Counted from the first letter of the stretch, positions 43,755 through 53,099 are shown. The stretch: DNA of 64,000 bases from Salinigranum rubrum (GCF_002906575.1 NZ_CP026309.1:3472001-3536000), one strand, 5' to 3'. The notes: generated by a model not told the origin, from the letters alone. Numbers and translations: made by a program.

Positions 43755-45242
43755 ATGAACTGTGGTATAAGTGAAATGGACCTCGAAAGCCCCCCGTCGG
43801 GGCGCGTGCTCTCGGTCGTTCGACCCGACGATCCGAACGGGGTGGTCGACGCCCTCCGCGCGGGGTCGGCTTTCGAGACGTTCGCCATCTCGTCCGTGGC
43901 CGAACTGGTCGACGAACTCGACGACGACGGCCGAATCGACTGTGTCGTCTGCGAGTACGACGTGCCCGACGGAACCGGTGTCGACGTCCTGGAGCGGGTT
44001 CTCGAACGTCGACCCGCCGTTCCAGTCGTCCTGTTCGTCGAGGCGGCCGACGGACGCGTCCCGGTCGGTGCGGTCACGGACGGCTTCGCGTCCCGGGTCG
44101 TCGCCGACGGCTCGGACGCGGCGACCGAGGCGCTGTGCGACGCGGTCGGCACCGCCGTAGCCGACCGCCAGCGCTCTGTGACGCTCGGTCGCCTCCCGCC
44201 CCCTGGCTGGTCCGACGACCACTGGAAAGCGAGCGTCTTCGACCAGTTGTTCGAGAACTTTCCGCTACACGTCTTCGTGAAGGACAGGGAAGGCCGGATC
44301 ACGCACGTCACCGACGGGCCCGTCGAGGAACGGTTGCACTCGTCCGGTGACGCGTTTCGTGGACGGAGAGACGTCGACGGCGTCGTCCCGTTCGGCGAGG
44401 CGCTCGACTCGTACATCGACGACCTGCGGGTCATAGACACGGGCGAAGCCGTCGTCGACGAGGAGGAGTTCTTCCCCTCGTCTGGTCGGTGGTTCCTCAC
44501 CACGAAGATTCCGCTCCGCGACGGGGGCGGCGACGTCGTCGGACTGCTCGGCATCACCCGCGAGATAACAGAGCGCAAGGGGCGCGAACGACAGCTCACG
44601 GCGCTCACCCACCTGGTTCGGCACACGCTCCGAAACGAGGTGAACGTCGTCCACGGCTGGGCCGAACGCCTCCACAGTTCGGTCGACGGGGCGAACCGGT
44701 CGGCCGCCGCGCGGATCCTCCGCGCAGCGGAACGGCTGCAGTCGATGATCGACAGACAGCAGGAGATCGCCGACGTCGTCACCGACCCACCCGCTCCGAC
44801 GACGGTCGACGCCGCGGCGGTCGCACAGCAGGTGCTGACCGCGGCGGCTGAGCGACATCCGAGCGCCAGGCTCGAGTCGGCACTGCCCGAGCGCGCCCCG
44901 GTCAGCGCCGTCGACAGTCTCGAACGAGCGCTCGGTGAACTGGTCCAGAACGCGGTCATACACAACAGCCGTGACGCCCCGCTCGTCGAGTTGAACGTCG
45001 AGCCCGACGGCGAGACGGTCCACATCCGCGTCGCCGACGACGGTCCCCCGATTCCGGAGATGGAGGTCGCGACGCTGACCGGCGAACGGGTCATCGACCC
45101 GCTCACCCACGGAACGGGACTCGGTCTCTGGATCGTCAACTGGGTCGTCAGACGGTCCAACGGGACGCTGTCGTTCACACGGAACGGCTCCCGGGGGAAC
45201 GTCGTGACGGTGACGCTCCCGCGAGGCGGTGGCGGGTCGTGA
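43755..45242 (+). CDS. PAS-domain sensor histidine kinase (bat/HTR-like, cytoplasmic)
   Basis: The 495-residue kinase has no transmembrane segment. It has a receiver-like N-terminal domain (RVLSVVRPDDPNGVVDAL...CVVCEYDVPDGTGVDVLERVLERRPAVPVVLFVE), a PAS domain (VFDQLFENFPLHVFVKDREGRITHVTDG), then the dimerisation helix with the phospho-His in LTHLVRHTLRNEVNVVHGWAERL. The ATPase domain has N box ELVQNAVIHN, G1 DDGPPIPEME and G2 GTGLGLWIVNWVV. It is typical of haloarchaeal cytoplasmic sensors. The aspartate environment of the receiver (EYDVPDG) suggests it is still phosphorylatable. No response regulator is adjacent. ATG 43776 (MDLESPPSG) is an alternative start. Confidence 0.88.
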   Translation: MNCGISEMDLESPPSGRVLSVVRPDDPNGVVDALRAGSAFETFAISSVAELVDELDDDGRIDCVVCEYDVPDGTGVDVLERVLERRPAVPVVLFVEAADGRVPVGAVTDGFASRVVADGSDAATEALCDAVGTAVADRQRSVTLGRLPPPGWSDDHWKASVFDQLFENFPLHVFVKDREGRITHVTDGPVEERLHSSGDAFRGRRDVDGVVPFGEALDSYIDDLRVIDTGEAVVDEEEFFPSSGRWFLTTKIPLRDGGGDVVGLLGITREITERKGRERQLTALTHLVRHTLRNEVNVVHGWAERLHSSVDGANRSAAARILRAAERLQSMIDRQQEIADVVTDPPAPTTVDAAAVAQQVLTAAAERHPSARLESALPERAPVSAVDSLERALGELVQNAVIHNSRDAPLVELNVEPDGETVHIRVADDGPPIPEMEVATLTGERVIDPLTHGTGLGLWIVNWVVRRSNGTLSFTRNGSRGNVVTVTLPRGGGGS

Positions 45243-45341
45243 GTCGTCACGGAATTCGACACGACTAACTGTCTCGATGACCTGCGTACTGCGTCGTATG
45301 CAACGCTACCGAACGAGCGACGAGCGGGAGGTGAGCGGGCG

Positions 45342-45950
45342 ATGATGGCCCCGACACACGCCGTCGTCGGCCTGCTCGTCGCCGCGCCGGTCGCACTCGC
45401 CGCGCCCGACCTCGCGCCCTCGGTCGCCGTTGCGGCCGTCGCCGGCAGCCTCGTCCCCGACCTCGACATGGTCGTCGGCACCCACCGGCGGACGCTGCAT
45501 TTTCCCGTTCTCGCGTGGCCGCCCGCGCTCGCAGCGGCGGCGCTGGCGCTCTGGACGCCGGTTCCGTGGCTCGTCGGTCTCGCCGTCTTCCTCGTCTGTG
45601 CCGCACTCCATCCCCTCTGTGACCTGCTCGGCGGGTCCTCGGAGCCACAGCCGTGGCTCGCACGGACCGACAGGGGCGTCTACTCGCACCGCCAGCGGCG
45701 GTGGGTCGCGCCGCGCCGCCTCGTCAGATACGACGGCTCGCCGGGCGACCTCGCGGTTGCCGCCGTCGCGGCCGTCCCGGTGCTCGTCGTCTTCGGCCCG
45801 CCGGTCGAGCCAGTCGTCGCGGGCGCGCTGGTCGTCGGACTCGGGTACGTCCTCGTGCGGAAGCGCGTCCCACAGCTCTCGGGACGGGTGCCGATTCCCG
45901 GCCCGCTCGCCGCCCTCCTCTGGGTCGTCGCGTTCGTCCGGTCGCGGTGA
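45342..45950 (+). CDS. Membrane-bound metal-dependent hydrolase (YdjM/DUF457 family)
   Basis: The 202-residue membrane protein starts MMAPTHAVVGLLVAAPV, with the histidine of the PTHAVVG motif. It continues with LVPDLDMVVGTHRRTLHFPVL, where the Asp and His residues form the predicted metal site, and LHPLCDLLGGSSEPQPWL. About four to five hydrophobic stretches are present. The family (LexA-binding, inner membrane-associated hydrolase YdjM) has no settled substrate. It follows the histidine kinase by 99 bases. Confidence 0.8.
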   Translation: MMAPTHAVVGLLVAAPVALAAPDLAPSVAVAAVAGSLVPDLDMVVGTHRRTLHFPVLAWPPALAAAALALWTPVPWLVGLAVFLVCAALHPLCDLLGGSSEPQPWLARTDRGVYSHRQRRWVAPRRLVRYDGSPGDLAVAAVAAVPVLVVFGPPVEPVVAGALVVGLGYVLVRKRVPQLSGRVPIPGPLAALLWVVAFVRSR

Positions 45951-45983
45951 GCGGTCGGCGCGGAGGGCTGTGTGAGTCTTCGC

Positions 45984-47645
45984 TCAGTGGTCCGACTCGT
46001 GTGGGTTCAGTACCGTCCCGTAGTTCTCCGCGTGTTCGGTGTACTCGATGAACCGCGGCGCGTCGGGGTCGAACGGGCGCCGGAGCGACTCGAACGCTTG
46101 CTTCTTGTCCCACCCCTGGAGCTTCCCGACGGCGCTTCGGTCTTCGAGGTCGTGGTAGTCCAGGTCGTCCTCGGTGAGGTTCCACGCCTTCAGCCCCTGT
46201 TCCGTGCGAACGATGACGCTCGAATACTCGTCCGAGGAGCCCACGGAGCCGACCGTGAGGTCCGCGCAGTAGCCGGTGAAGTCCGCACACTCGTCACAGC
46301 CTTTCAGCGCCGCGCCGTGGAAGTTCTCGACGTCCTCCTCGACGAGCAGGTCGCCGTCGTGGTCGTACGCCATGAACTTCCCGTGGAGCACGTCGAGTTT
46401 CCCGATTTCGTCGGGAGCGATGCCTCGTTGTTCCTCCAACTGCTCCCCGATGAGGCGGTGGTAGTTGAAGTTCTTCGTACACATCAGCGCGATGGTGTAC
46501 TCGACGGCGCGGACGCCCGTTTCCTGAGCGCCGTACTCCCAGTCGAAGTCCTGCAGCGCCCGGATGCCCTCGATTTCGCAGGGCGTGCCGACGAGCGCGA
46601 GCGAGAGGTCCTCGGGGTCACCGTCGATGTCTGCCACGAGGTCCGAAACGTCGAGCGCGCCGAGCGCCATCGTCTGGTTGTAGAAGCTTCCCGCGTTCTC
46701 GACGAGTTCCTCCGGCGTGGTCGCGAGGAACGGCTCTGCCTTCCACGGTTCCGTCGCCGATTCGGTGGCGACGAGCGCCCCGTCTATCTCGCCCGCCTCC
46801 AGCAGGTGGATGAGCACCGACGTGACGAGGCCGCCGTCCTGTGCGTTCTCGCGCCACGGCTCCTCGACTCTGGCGGAGAACTCCGTGATGGGGTCGCCCG
46901 CGCCCTTCACGTTGTCCTCGCCGCCGGTTATCTTCCACTGGCGCTCGTACCGGAGGCCGCCGCGGGGACAGAAGTCCCAGCAGAGCGAACAGCCGGTGCA
47001 CATCTTCACCAACTCCGGGAGGCCGTCGTCGCCGATACCGATGGAGTCGGAGGGACAGGCGGCGACGCAGGTCCCACACTGGATACACCGCCCCTCGTCG
47101 ATGACCGCCGCGTCGAGTTCCATGAACCACGTCTTCTCGTCGGGTTCGGCGATAGCGTTCATCTCGCTCCGAATCCGATAGGAGGGCGTGTCGAGGTCCT
47201 CGGGGGCGACGCCGTCGGGGAGTTGGACGCGGCGGTCGGCCGGTTCGTCGTACACGTCCTGGCTCGCTGCCTCCCGGGGAGGGGTAAAGGAGAGGTCCGT
47301 GAGGTTCCCCTCGCTGTCGACGTTCTCCGGGCGGGACCCACCGTCGGTCGCGGCCCGTCCCGTCGAGTCACACCCGCACGACTCGCCACAGGCACACCCG
47401 ATATCGGACTCGTCCGCCGACGTCTCGGGTGGTCGCTGTCGCCCTCGCCGTCGTCGGAACCGGATGGGTTTCCAGCCGTCGCCGGTGACCGCATTGGGGT
47501 TCTGCACCTGCGGGTCGCTTCCGCCGCCGTCGGGGACGCGGGGGAACCGGACCGGGTCCTCGTCCTCCTGTCCGGTCTCGTCTTCGACGAGTTCGGGCGC
47601 GACGTCGGCCGGGGCGTTCGTCGACCGTCGGGAGGGGTCAGTCAT
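45984..47645 (-). CDS. FrhB/FdhB-type F420 dehydrogenase beta subunit with two [4Fe-4S] sites
   Basis: The 553-residue protein has an N-terminal extension with a cysteine cluster CACGESCGC (C84, C86, C90, C92), then a two-cluster ferredoxin segment: C187-x2-C190-x2-C193-x3-C197 and C216-x2-C219-x2-C222-x3-C226. The rest is the FrhB_FdhB fold that binds FAD and oxidises F420H2 in methanogen hydrogenases and Fsr (LVTSVLIHLLEAGEIDGALV, GTPCEIEGIRALQ, LMCTKNFNYHRLI, KGCDECADFTGYCADLTVGSVGS). Its start overlaps the upstream sulfite/nitrite reductase by 8 bases, so it is almost certainly its electron-donor partner. Both clusters are intact. Confidence 0.85.
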   Translation of the reverse strand: MTDPSRRSTNAPADVAPELVEDETGQEDEDPVRFPRVPDGGGSDPQVQNPNAVTGDGWKPIRFRRRRGRQRPPETSADESDIGCACGESCGCDSTGRAATDGGSRPENVDSEGNLTDLSFTPPREAASQDVYDEPADRRVQLPDGVAPEDLDTPSYRIRSEMNAIAEPDEKTWFMELDAAVIDEGRCIQCGTCVAACPSDSIGIGDDGLPELVKMCTGCSLCWDFCPRGGLRYERQWKITGGEDNVKGAGDPITEFSARVEEPWRENAQDGGLVTSVLIHLLEAGEIDGALVATESATEPWKAEPFLATTPEELVENAGSFYNQTMALGALDVSDLVADIDGDPEDLSLALVGTPCEIEGIRALQDFDWEYGAQETGVRAVEYTIALMCTKNFNYHRLIGEQLEEQRGIAPDEIGKLDVLHGKFMAYDHDGDLLVEEDVENFHGAALKGCDECADFTGYCADLTVGSVGSSDEYSSVIVRTEQGLKAWNLTEDDLDYHDLEDRSAVGKLQGWDKKQAFESLRRPFDPDAPRFIEYTEHAENYGTVLNPHESDH

Positions 47646-49343
47646 CGGCAGCGACACCCCCCGACACGTCGGCGTCCGCTTGCCGCATCACCGACCGAAG
47701 CCGGTCGTTGTCGACCCGACGACACCACTCGTAGAAGCGCTCGTCCTCGCGGCGCTCGGTCGCGAAGGCGTCGAACAGCGCCTCCAGCGCCGGCACGACG
47801 GCCTCGGCCGGGACCGCCGCCTCGACCCAGTCGAGGAACTCGTTGTCGCTCCCGAGCGACCCGCCCAGACCGAAGTCCATCCCTTCGACGACCGCGTCCC
47901 CCTCCTCGTTCGTCGTGCGCTCGGGGTCGTCGAGCTTCACCGTCTCGCCTCGGAAGCCGATGTCGGCGATCTGCGGCTGGGCGCAGGAGGCCGAACAGCC
48001 GGACATGTGCATCCGCACCACTTCGAGGTCGTCCGGCGTGTCGATGCGGCGGTCGAGCGCCTTCGCCCACCGCCGGACCCGCTGTTTGGTCTCGATGATG
48101 CCGTAGCTACAGAACTCCGAGCCGGTACACCCGACCGCGCCTCGCGAGAACGGCCCGGGGTCGGGACGGTACTTCCTGGCGAACGGTTCGCTCAGGAGGT
48201 CGTCGAGGTTCTCCTCGGGGACGTGCGTGACGAGGAAGTTCTGGTCGGTCGCCAGTCGAACCGAGGCGTCGTCGGTACCGTGTCGCTCGGCGGCGCGGGC
48301 GGCCTGGACGAACTCCTCGCCGCCCATCCGCCCCGCGATGACGTTGAAGCCGACGTAGTACAGGCCCTCCCGTTTCTGCTCGTGGACGCCGACGTGGTCG
48401 CCGCGATACCCCCGGTGAGGTCGGTTCCCCGAGTGGGGAGGTCGACGGCGCAGCGGTCGCGGACCGCCGCCTCGAACCGCTCGGGACCGAGTTGCTGGAC
48501 GAGATAGCGCATCCGACACACGCCACGGTTCTCGCGGTTACCGAGTTCCTTGAACGTCTGCGCGACGGCGCGCGTGAACTCGACTGCATCCCCCGGCGGA
48601 ACGAACACATCGAGGTCGGAGGCCATCCGCGGCCCGTCCGAGAGGCCGCCGCCGACGCGGACGTGGAAGCCGTACTGGTCCGCTCCGCCGACGACTTTCC
48701 GCGCGGGCGTCAGGCCGACGTCGTTGATCTGTGACTGCGCGCAGTCCTCCCGACAGCCCGTGACCGTCATCTTGAACTTCCGCGGGAGGTTCGCGTACTC
48801 CCGGTTCTCGGTGAAGAAGTCCGAGACGGCGTCGACGACGGGCTGAGCGTCGAAGCACTCGTGGTCGTCGAGTCCCGCGGCGGGACAGCCGAGGACGTTG
48901 CGTGCGGAGTCGCCACAGCCCTGAATCGTCGTGAGTCCGACCTCGTCGTACCGGTCCCAGATGTCTGGGACGTCTTCGACCTCGATCCAGTGCATCTGAA
49001 CGTCCTGTCGGGTCGTGATGTCGAGGAAGGCGTCGCCCCACACGGGGTTCTGCTCCGCGCCGCCGTGTTCGTCGGGCGCGGTGGCGTAGTCGCGCGCGAC
49101 TTCGCCGACGACCCGGGCCTGCTCCGGCGTGAGGAACCCGCCGGGGACCTTCGTCCGCATCATGAAGTAGCCCCGCTGGCGGCCGTGGCTGTACATGCCG
49201 GCCCACTTGAGCCGCTCCCACTCGCCGTCGCCCGCCCGCTCTTCTATCTCGTCGAAGGTCAGCCCCTCCGCAGCGTACTCGTAGAGGTCCTCGACGACGT
49301 CGAGCGGGTGTTTCTCCTGCTTCCACCGTTCGACGGTGTTCAC
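47638..49343 (-). CDS. Siroheme sulfite/nitrite reductase, frameshifted near 48411
   Basis: The N-terminal half (VNTVERWKQEKHPLDVVEDLYEYA...GCREDCAQSQINDVG...VRVGGGLSDGPRMASDLDVFV) reads to LTGG. The C-terminal half (YRGDHVGVHEQKREGLYYVGFNV...) is in another frame. Adding one G to the coding-strand G5 run (complement of 48409-48413) gives 568 residues. The siroheme-[4Fe-4S] ligands C-x5-C (CTGSEFC) and C-x3-C (GCSASC) lie after the break. Start: GTG 49343 has GGAGGTG seven bases upstream, a strong ribosome site that beats GTG 49352. Its gene end overlaps the FrhB-type gene. Sulfite versus nitrite specificity is not decided by sequence. Confidence 0.82.
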
Positions 49344-49349
49344 GCGACC

Positions 49350-49356
49350 CACCTCC
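49350..49356 (-). promoter_or_regulatory. Shine-Dalgarno site deciding the reductase start
   Basis: On the minus strand GGAGGTG sits seven bases before GTG 49343 and complements the CCUCC at the 3' end of archaeal 16S rRNA. It is the best ribosome-binding site noted in this window, where most genes look leaderless. It indicates the reductase mRNA carries a 5' leader. Confidence 0.6.
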
Positions 49357-49622
49357 GGATTCGCGTCCGACGACCAACGTGTGTACTGTTACCATTGTCC
49401 ACTCCCATGCCCGCCGCATCGTGGCCCAGGCGTATGCCCGTCCCCGTAGGAGCCACATCTGCCACTGCTCCGGAGTCGGGACGCTGTCGGGCCGCTGTCT
49501 ACGACGGACCGTCACACCGAACCCGGACGCGATACGTGCTCACACACCGCAAGACACGGGCTGTGCGTCGCTGTGTGCGACCGAGACCCAGGTAACAATC
49601 ACCGGTTTATCGTCGAGTCTCG

Positions 49623-50726
49623 TCACGCCCGCGTGACGCTCGCGTCGGAGAGACACGCCCGGTACCGCGCGCCGGCATCGGTGTCGGCGGCGATGGCGGC
49701 GCGGACGCGGTCGGAGACCCACTCCTCGCCCAGGTACCGCTCGTACACCGGGAGGCGCTCGTGGAGGGGGACGCCCGCCTCGCTCGCGAGGTCCTCTAGC
49801 TCCCGGAGCGCGGGCCAGGCGTAGTCGGGGTTGATGTAGTCGTCCGTCACGGGCGAGACGCCGCCGAGGTCGTCGACGCCGCAGTCGAGGAGCGAGGAGG
49901 TGGGCGAGAGGTTCGGCGGCACCTGCACCGACACCTCCTCGGGGAGGGCGACGCGCGCCATGGCGACGACGCGGCGCATCGTCTCGACCGAGGGTCGTTC
50001 GAACGACGAGCGCTCGTTCGGGACGACGTTCTGGACGATGACCTCCTGGACGTGGCCGTACCGCTCGTGTAGGCCTCGAATCGCCAGGAGCGACTCGGCG
50101 CGGTCGCGCCACGTCTCGCCGATACCGACCAGGAGTCCGGTGGTGAACGGCACCCCCGTCTCGCCCGCGGCGCGGATGGTGTTGAGCCGCTGGCCGGGCG
50201 TCTTCTTCCGCCCGCCGGAGTGTGCGGCCACGTCGGCGGTCGTCTCCAGCATGACGCCCATCGAGGCGTTCACCTCTCTCAGACGAGCGAACTCCGACTC
50301 GACGAGGTCGCCGGGGTTCGAGTGCGGCAGCAAGCCCACGTCGAGTGCGAGTTCGCACATCTCGTACAGGTAGTCGACGATGGAGTCGTGGCCCCACTCG
50401 GCCAGTTGGTCGTGAATCGCCTCGTAGCGAGCGTCGGGCTTGTCGCCGAACGTGAACAGCGCCTCCGTACACCCGGCGTCGGCGCCCATCCGCAGCATCT
50501 CTTCGACCTCCTCGGGCGACATGAGCGACGCCTGCCCGGGGACGTCGTAGTACGTGCAGTACGTGCAGGTGTACCGGCAGGCGGTCGTCAGCGGGAGGAA
50601 GACGTTTCGCGAGAAGGTGAGCGCGGGGGCAGGGTCGACGTCGGCGGGCGTCGCCGCGAGCAGTCGGTCGACCGCCCGCTCGTCGACCGTGAGTTCGACG
50701 CCGTACTCCTCGGCCCCGGGGAACAT
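49623..50726 (-). CDS. cofG: FO synthase subunit 1, CofG (radical SAM)
   Basis: The 367-residue radical SAM protein has the cluster motif CRYTCTYCTYYD, the glycine-rich SAM segment GCTEALFTFGDKPDARYEAI, LLPHSNPGDLVESEFARLREVNASMGVMLE, GETGVPFTTGLLVGIGETWRDRAESLLAI, and HVQEVIVQNVVPN. It works with CofH to form FO. MFPGAEEYGVEL at ATG 50726 is the family start; the frame continues open upstream but carries no homology. A TATA-like GCTTTTGTCC (complement of 50747-50756) lies about 26 bases upstream. Confidence 0.93.
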   Translation of the reverse strand: MFPGAEEYGVELTVDERAVDRLLAATPADVDPAPALTFSRNVFLPLTTACRYTCTYCTYYDVPGQASLMSPEEVEEMLRMGADAGCTEALFTFGDKPDARYEAIHDQLAEWGHDSIVDYLYEMCELALDVGLLPHSNPGDLVESEFARLREVNASMGVMLETTADVAAHSGGRKKTPGQRLNTIRAAGETGVPFTTGLLVGIGETWRDRAESLLAIRGLHERYGHVQEVIVQNVVPNERSSFERPSVETMRRVVAMARVALPEEVSVQVPPNLSPTSSLLDCGVDDLGGVSPVTDDYINPDYAWPALRELEDLASEAGVPLHERLPVYERYLGEEWVSDRVRAAIAADTDAGARYRACLSDASVTRA

Positions 50727-50731
50727 ATCCG

Positions 50732-50748
50732 CCCTCCGACGCGGAGGG
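50732..50748 (-). promoter_or_regulatory. Perfect palindrome in the cofG promoter
   Basis: CCCTCCG-ACG-CGGAGGG is a 7-base inverted repeat with a 3-base centre, located between the TATA-like box (50747-50756) and the cofG start codon. It covers the likely transcription start, so it would be a good operator, or a hairpin at the 5' end of the message. Confidence 0.45.
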
Positions 50749-50869
50749 ACAAAAGCGAACGGGTCGACGCCGACCCGGCTCACCCGGCCGCACTGAAACG
50801 CCGCGGTCACGACGCCCTCGTCGGACGGGAAAACGGTGAAGAACGCACCGGTCGAACACCACTCACATC

Positions 50870-51774
50870 ATGTACTCTCACATCGTCGTCGCCGTCGACG
50901 GGAGCGAGCAAGCCACCCGGGCGGCCCGGTACGGGCTGGACGTCGCCCGACTGTTCGACGCACGCGTCGACGTCGTCCACGTCGTCGGCCGGAGGGCGCT
51001 TCGACTCACGTCGACGGCCGACGAGAAAGACCGGCTCCGGTCGCGCGGCGAGGCCGTCCTCGCGGAGGTCGAAAAGCTCGCATCGGAGCGTGGGCTCCCG
51101 GTCGGAACGGAACTCAGGGAGGGTTCGCCCGCGGCGCAGGTGGCTGAGTTCGCCGCCGAGCGCGACGCCGACCTGCTCGTCGTCGGCCGCCAGGGTGCGA
51201 CCGGACTCGGGAAGCGGCTCCTCGGGGTGTCACGGAGCACCTCCTCCACCGGACCGACGTCCCCGTGCTCGTCGTGCCGGACGAGCGGCCGCTGGACGTG
51301 ACCGAGTCCGACCGCGTCCTCGTCCCGACCGACGGGAGCGAGAACGCCGAGGCCGCCGCGCCCCACGGAGCGGCACTCGCCGGACGCGTCGACGCGGCGC
51401 TCTGCGTCCTGAACGTCGTCGACCTCCAGGCCGCGGGCGGGCTGTTCGCCGCCGGCGGGCTCGACGAGGAGTTCGTCGCTCGCCTCGAACGGCGGGGCCA
51501 CGAGGCGGTGGACCGACTCGCCGACGACGTTCGGGAGTCCGACCCCGACCTGACCGTCGAAACCGACGTCGTCACGACGACGGAGTTCGACGGGGTCGCC
51601 CGCGGTATCCACGGATACGTCGAGGAGGAGGGAGCCGACCTCGTCGTCATGGGGTCGCACGGACGGTCGAATCTCCGGCGACAACTCCTCGGGAGCGTCG
51701 CGTCGACGGTGCTGCGGACGGTGGACGTACCGGTGCTCGTGGTTCCGCGAGGCTCGACGGACGGCTCGGCGTAA
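50870..51774 (+). CDS. Tandem universal stress protein, frameshifted near 51225
   Basis: Two UspA domains are present but in different frames. The first runs MYSHIVVAVDGSEQATRAARYG to GRQGATGLGKRLLG. The second begins RVLVPTDGSENAEAAAPHG and ends VMGSHGRSNLRRQLLGSVASTVLRTVDVPVLVVP. One additional G in the G4 run at 51224-51227 makes the joint read GKRLLGGVTEHLLHRTDVP and gives a 301-residue protein. Both nucleotide-binding motifs are then complete. It is divergent from cofG and resembles the intact tandem Usp at 28252-29142. Confidence 0.8.
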
Positions 51775-51842
51775 TCGCCGAGTGGACTCCGGACTCGGCC
51801 GACCGCCCCAAGACATACCCCGTTCCGTTCGGTCGTCGTCGT

Positions 51843-52412
51843 ATGCGCCGCCGCCCGGCCCTCGCGGTCCTCGCAACCCTCGTCGGCGCCGTCTCCGGGT
51901 GCGGCACGCGCCTCCCGCCGTCCGCACGGACGCCCGCCTCGGTGGCGTCGACCGGCACACCGACGCTCGACGAATCACCACCCCTCGACGAACTCCCGTG
52001 TCCCCCCGCCGACGTGAACCCCGAGACGGCGGTCTGTCCGGGCGAGCGCGACGACGCGTCCGTCGCCGTCCGCACCAACCGCCCGAGCGTCGCTCTCGAC
52101 GACGCCGGGAGCGTTCGGTTCGTCCTCGAAAACGGGACCGGCGACGGACTCCGATTCAATCCGAACAACCCCGACGTCTACCGGTTCACGGGGGAGCGGT
52201 ACGAACTCGTCGAGCGACGGTCGAGCGGGAGCGGGGTCACGACGGTGCCGCCGAACGGAACGTACAGCTGGCGACTGGCCGACCTGCCGCAGTTCGACCG
52301 CCTCTCGGTGGGGACGTTCCTGTTCGCCGTCTCCGTCCCGACGGCGGGAACGATGGGCGCCGACTGGGTGACGTGTCTCGCGCCGTTTCGCCTCACCGAC
52401 GGGCGAGGGTGA
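51843..52412 (+). CDS. Putative lipoprotein, unknown function
   Basis: The 189-residue exported protein has a lipobox VSGC (Cys20) and a short Ser/Thr/Pro linker. A small beta-rich domain follows (RPSVALDDAGSVRFVLENGTGDGLRFNPNNPDVYRFTGERYELVERR...PPNGTYSWRLADLP). The pattern of an Ig-like intracellular-protease-inhibitor or BsuPI-type domain is suggested by FVLENGTG...NPNNPDVYRF...YSWRL, but this is not certain. Its 3' end overlaps cofC by 20 bases on the other strand. Confidence 0.65.
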   Translation: MRRRPALAVLATLVGAVSGCGTRLPPSARTPASVASTGTPTLDESPPLDELPCPPADVNPETAVCPGERDDASVAVRTNRPSVALDDAGSVRFVLENGTGDGLRFNPNNPDVYRFTGERYELVERRSSGSGVTTVPPNGTYSWRLADLPQFDRLSVGTFLFAVSVPTAGTMGADWVTCLAPFRLTDGRG

Positions 52413-53094
52413 CGCGGCCCTCCGCTTCGCTGACGGCGAGTTCGAACCGCGAGGTGAGCCAGTCTCGCGTCCGCTCGCCGCCGTGGACGAACGCCTCGAC
52501 GAGGTCCGCGGGTTCGTCGACGTCGGTCGCGAGTCTGAACGAGTCGACGGTCCCGACCGTCCCGACGTCGGCGGCGGCGCGCCGGTGGTCCAGGTAGGAC
52601 GCCCCGTGGAAGTCGGTCCGAAACGCGGGCGTGCGGACGACGAGGGCGTTCGTCCCGAGGCCGCGGCCGGGGACGAGGACGACGTCTTCGTCGGGCTGGA
52701 CGAGGCGAGAGAGCGCGTCGGGGGTGGCGAGCGCGAGGTCGGCCATCACCACGACGAGCGGCTCGCTCGCTCCGGCCTCGCCTTCGCCGACCGTCTCGGC
52801 GATGGCGTCGTCGACGACCGAGTCGAGCGAGCGGTCGTCGACCCGGACCGTCACCGACGGATCGGAGTCGGAACTGTCGACGTCGCGTTCGAGGGGAGGG
52901 TCGAGCGGGGCCGTCGAGACCACGTCCACCGCGACGTCGACGCCCGCCACCGCGTCCGCCCTCGACAGACCGACGACGGCGTCGAGCACGTCACGGAGCA
53001 TACACCGGGCGAATTCGCGGCGCTCGGTGGCGTCCAGAACGGGAGCGAGTCGGGTCTTCGGGTCCGTCGCGTCGAAGGGGACGACGACGCGCAT
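52393..53094 (-). CDS. cofC: 2-phospho-L-lactate guanylyltransferase CofC
   Basis: The 233-residue nucleotidyltransferase activates 2-phospholactate (or phosphoenolpyruvate) with GTP for F420 synthesis. Family features are MRVVVPFDATDPKTRLAPVLDATERREFARCML, VVVMADLALATPDALSRLV, VVLVPGRGLGTNALVVRTPAFRTDFHGASYLDH and FRLATDVDEPADLVEAFVHG. The central insertion (DVDSSDSDPSV) is acidic. The gene starts 5 bases after the membrane protein that follows cetZ1, so it belongs to that operon. Confidence 0.92.
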   Translation of the reverse strand: MRVVVPFDATDPKTRLAPVLDATERREFARCMLRDVLDAVVGLSRADAVAGVDVAVDVVSTAPLDPPLERDVDSSDSDPSVTVRVDDRSLDSVVDDAIAETVGEGEAGASEPLVVVMADLALATPDALSRLVQPDEDVVLVPGRGLGTNALVVRTPAFRTDFHGASYLDHRRAAADVGTVGTVDSFRLATDVDEPADLVEAFVHGGERTRDWLTSRFELAVSEAEGRVTLARR

Positions 53095-53099
53095 CCCGG

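Noticed and set aside
47638-49343. Two separate genes, or programmed frameshifting, in the siroheme reductase
   Set aside because: Neither half alone contains both the substrate region and the cluster ligands, the joint is a plain G5 run without a slippery heptamer or stem, and four other genes show the same type of break.
48538-49515. Minus-strand frame starting near 49515 with a W-rich start
   Set aside because: It runs on into the reductase gene out of frame and becomes Arg-rich noise; no independent stop or homology supports a small gene.
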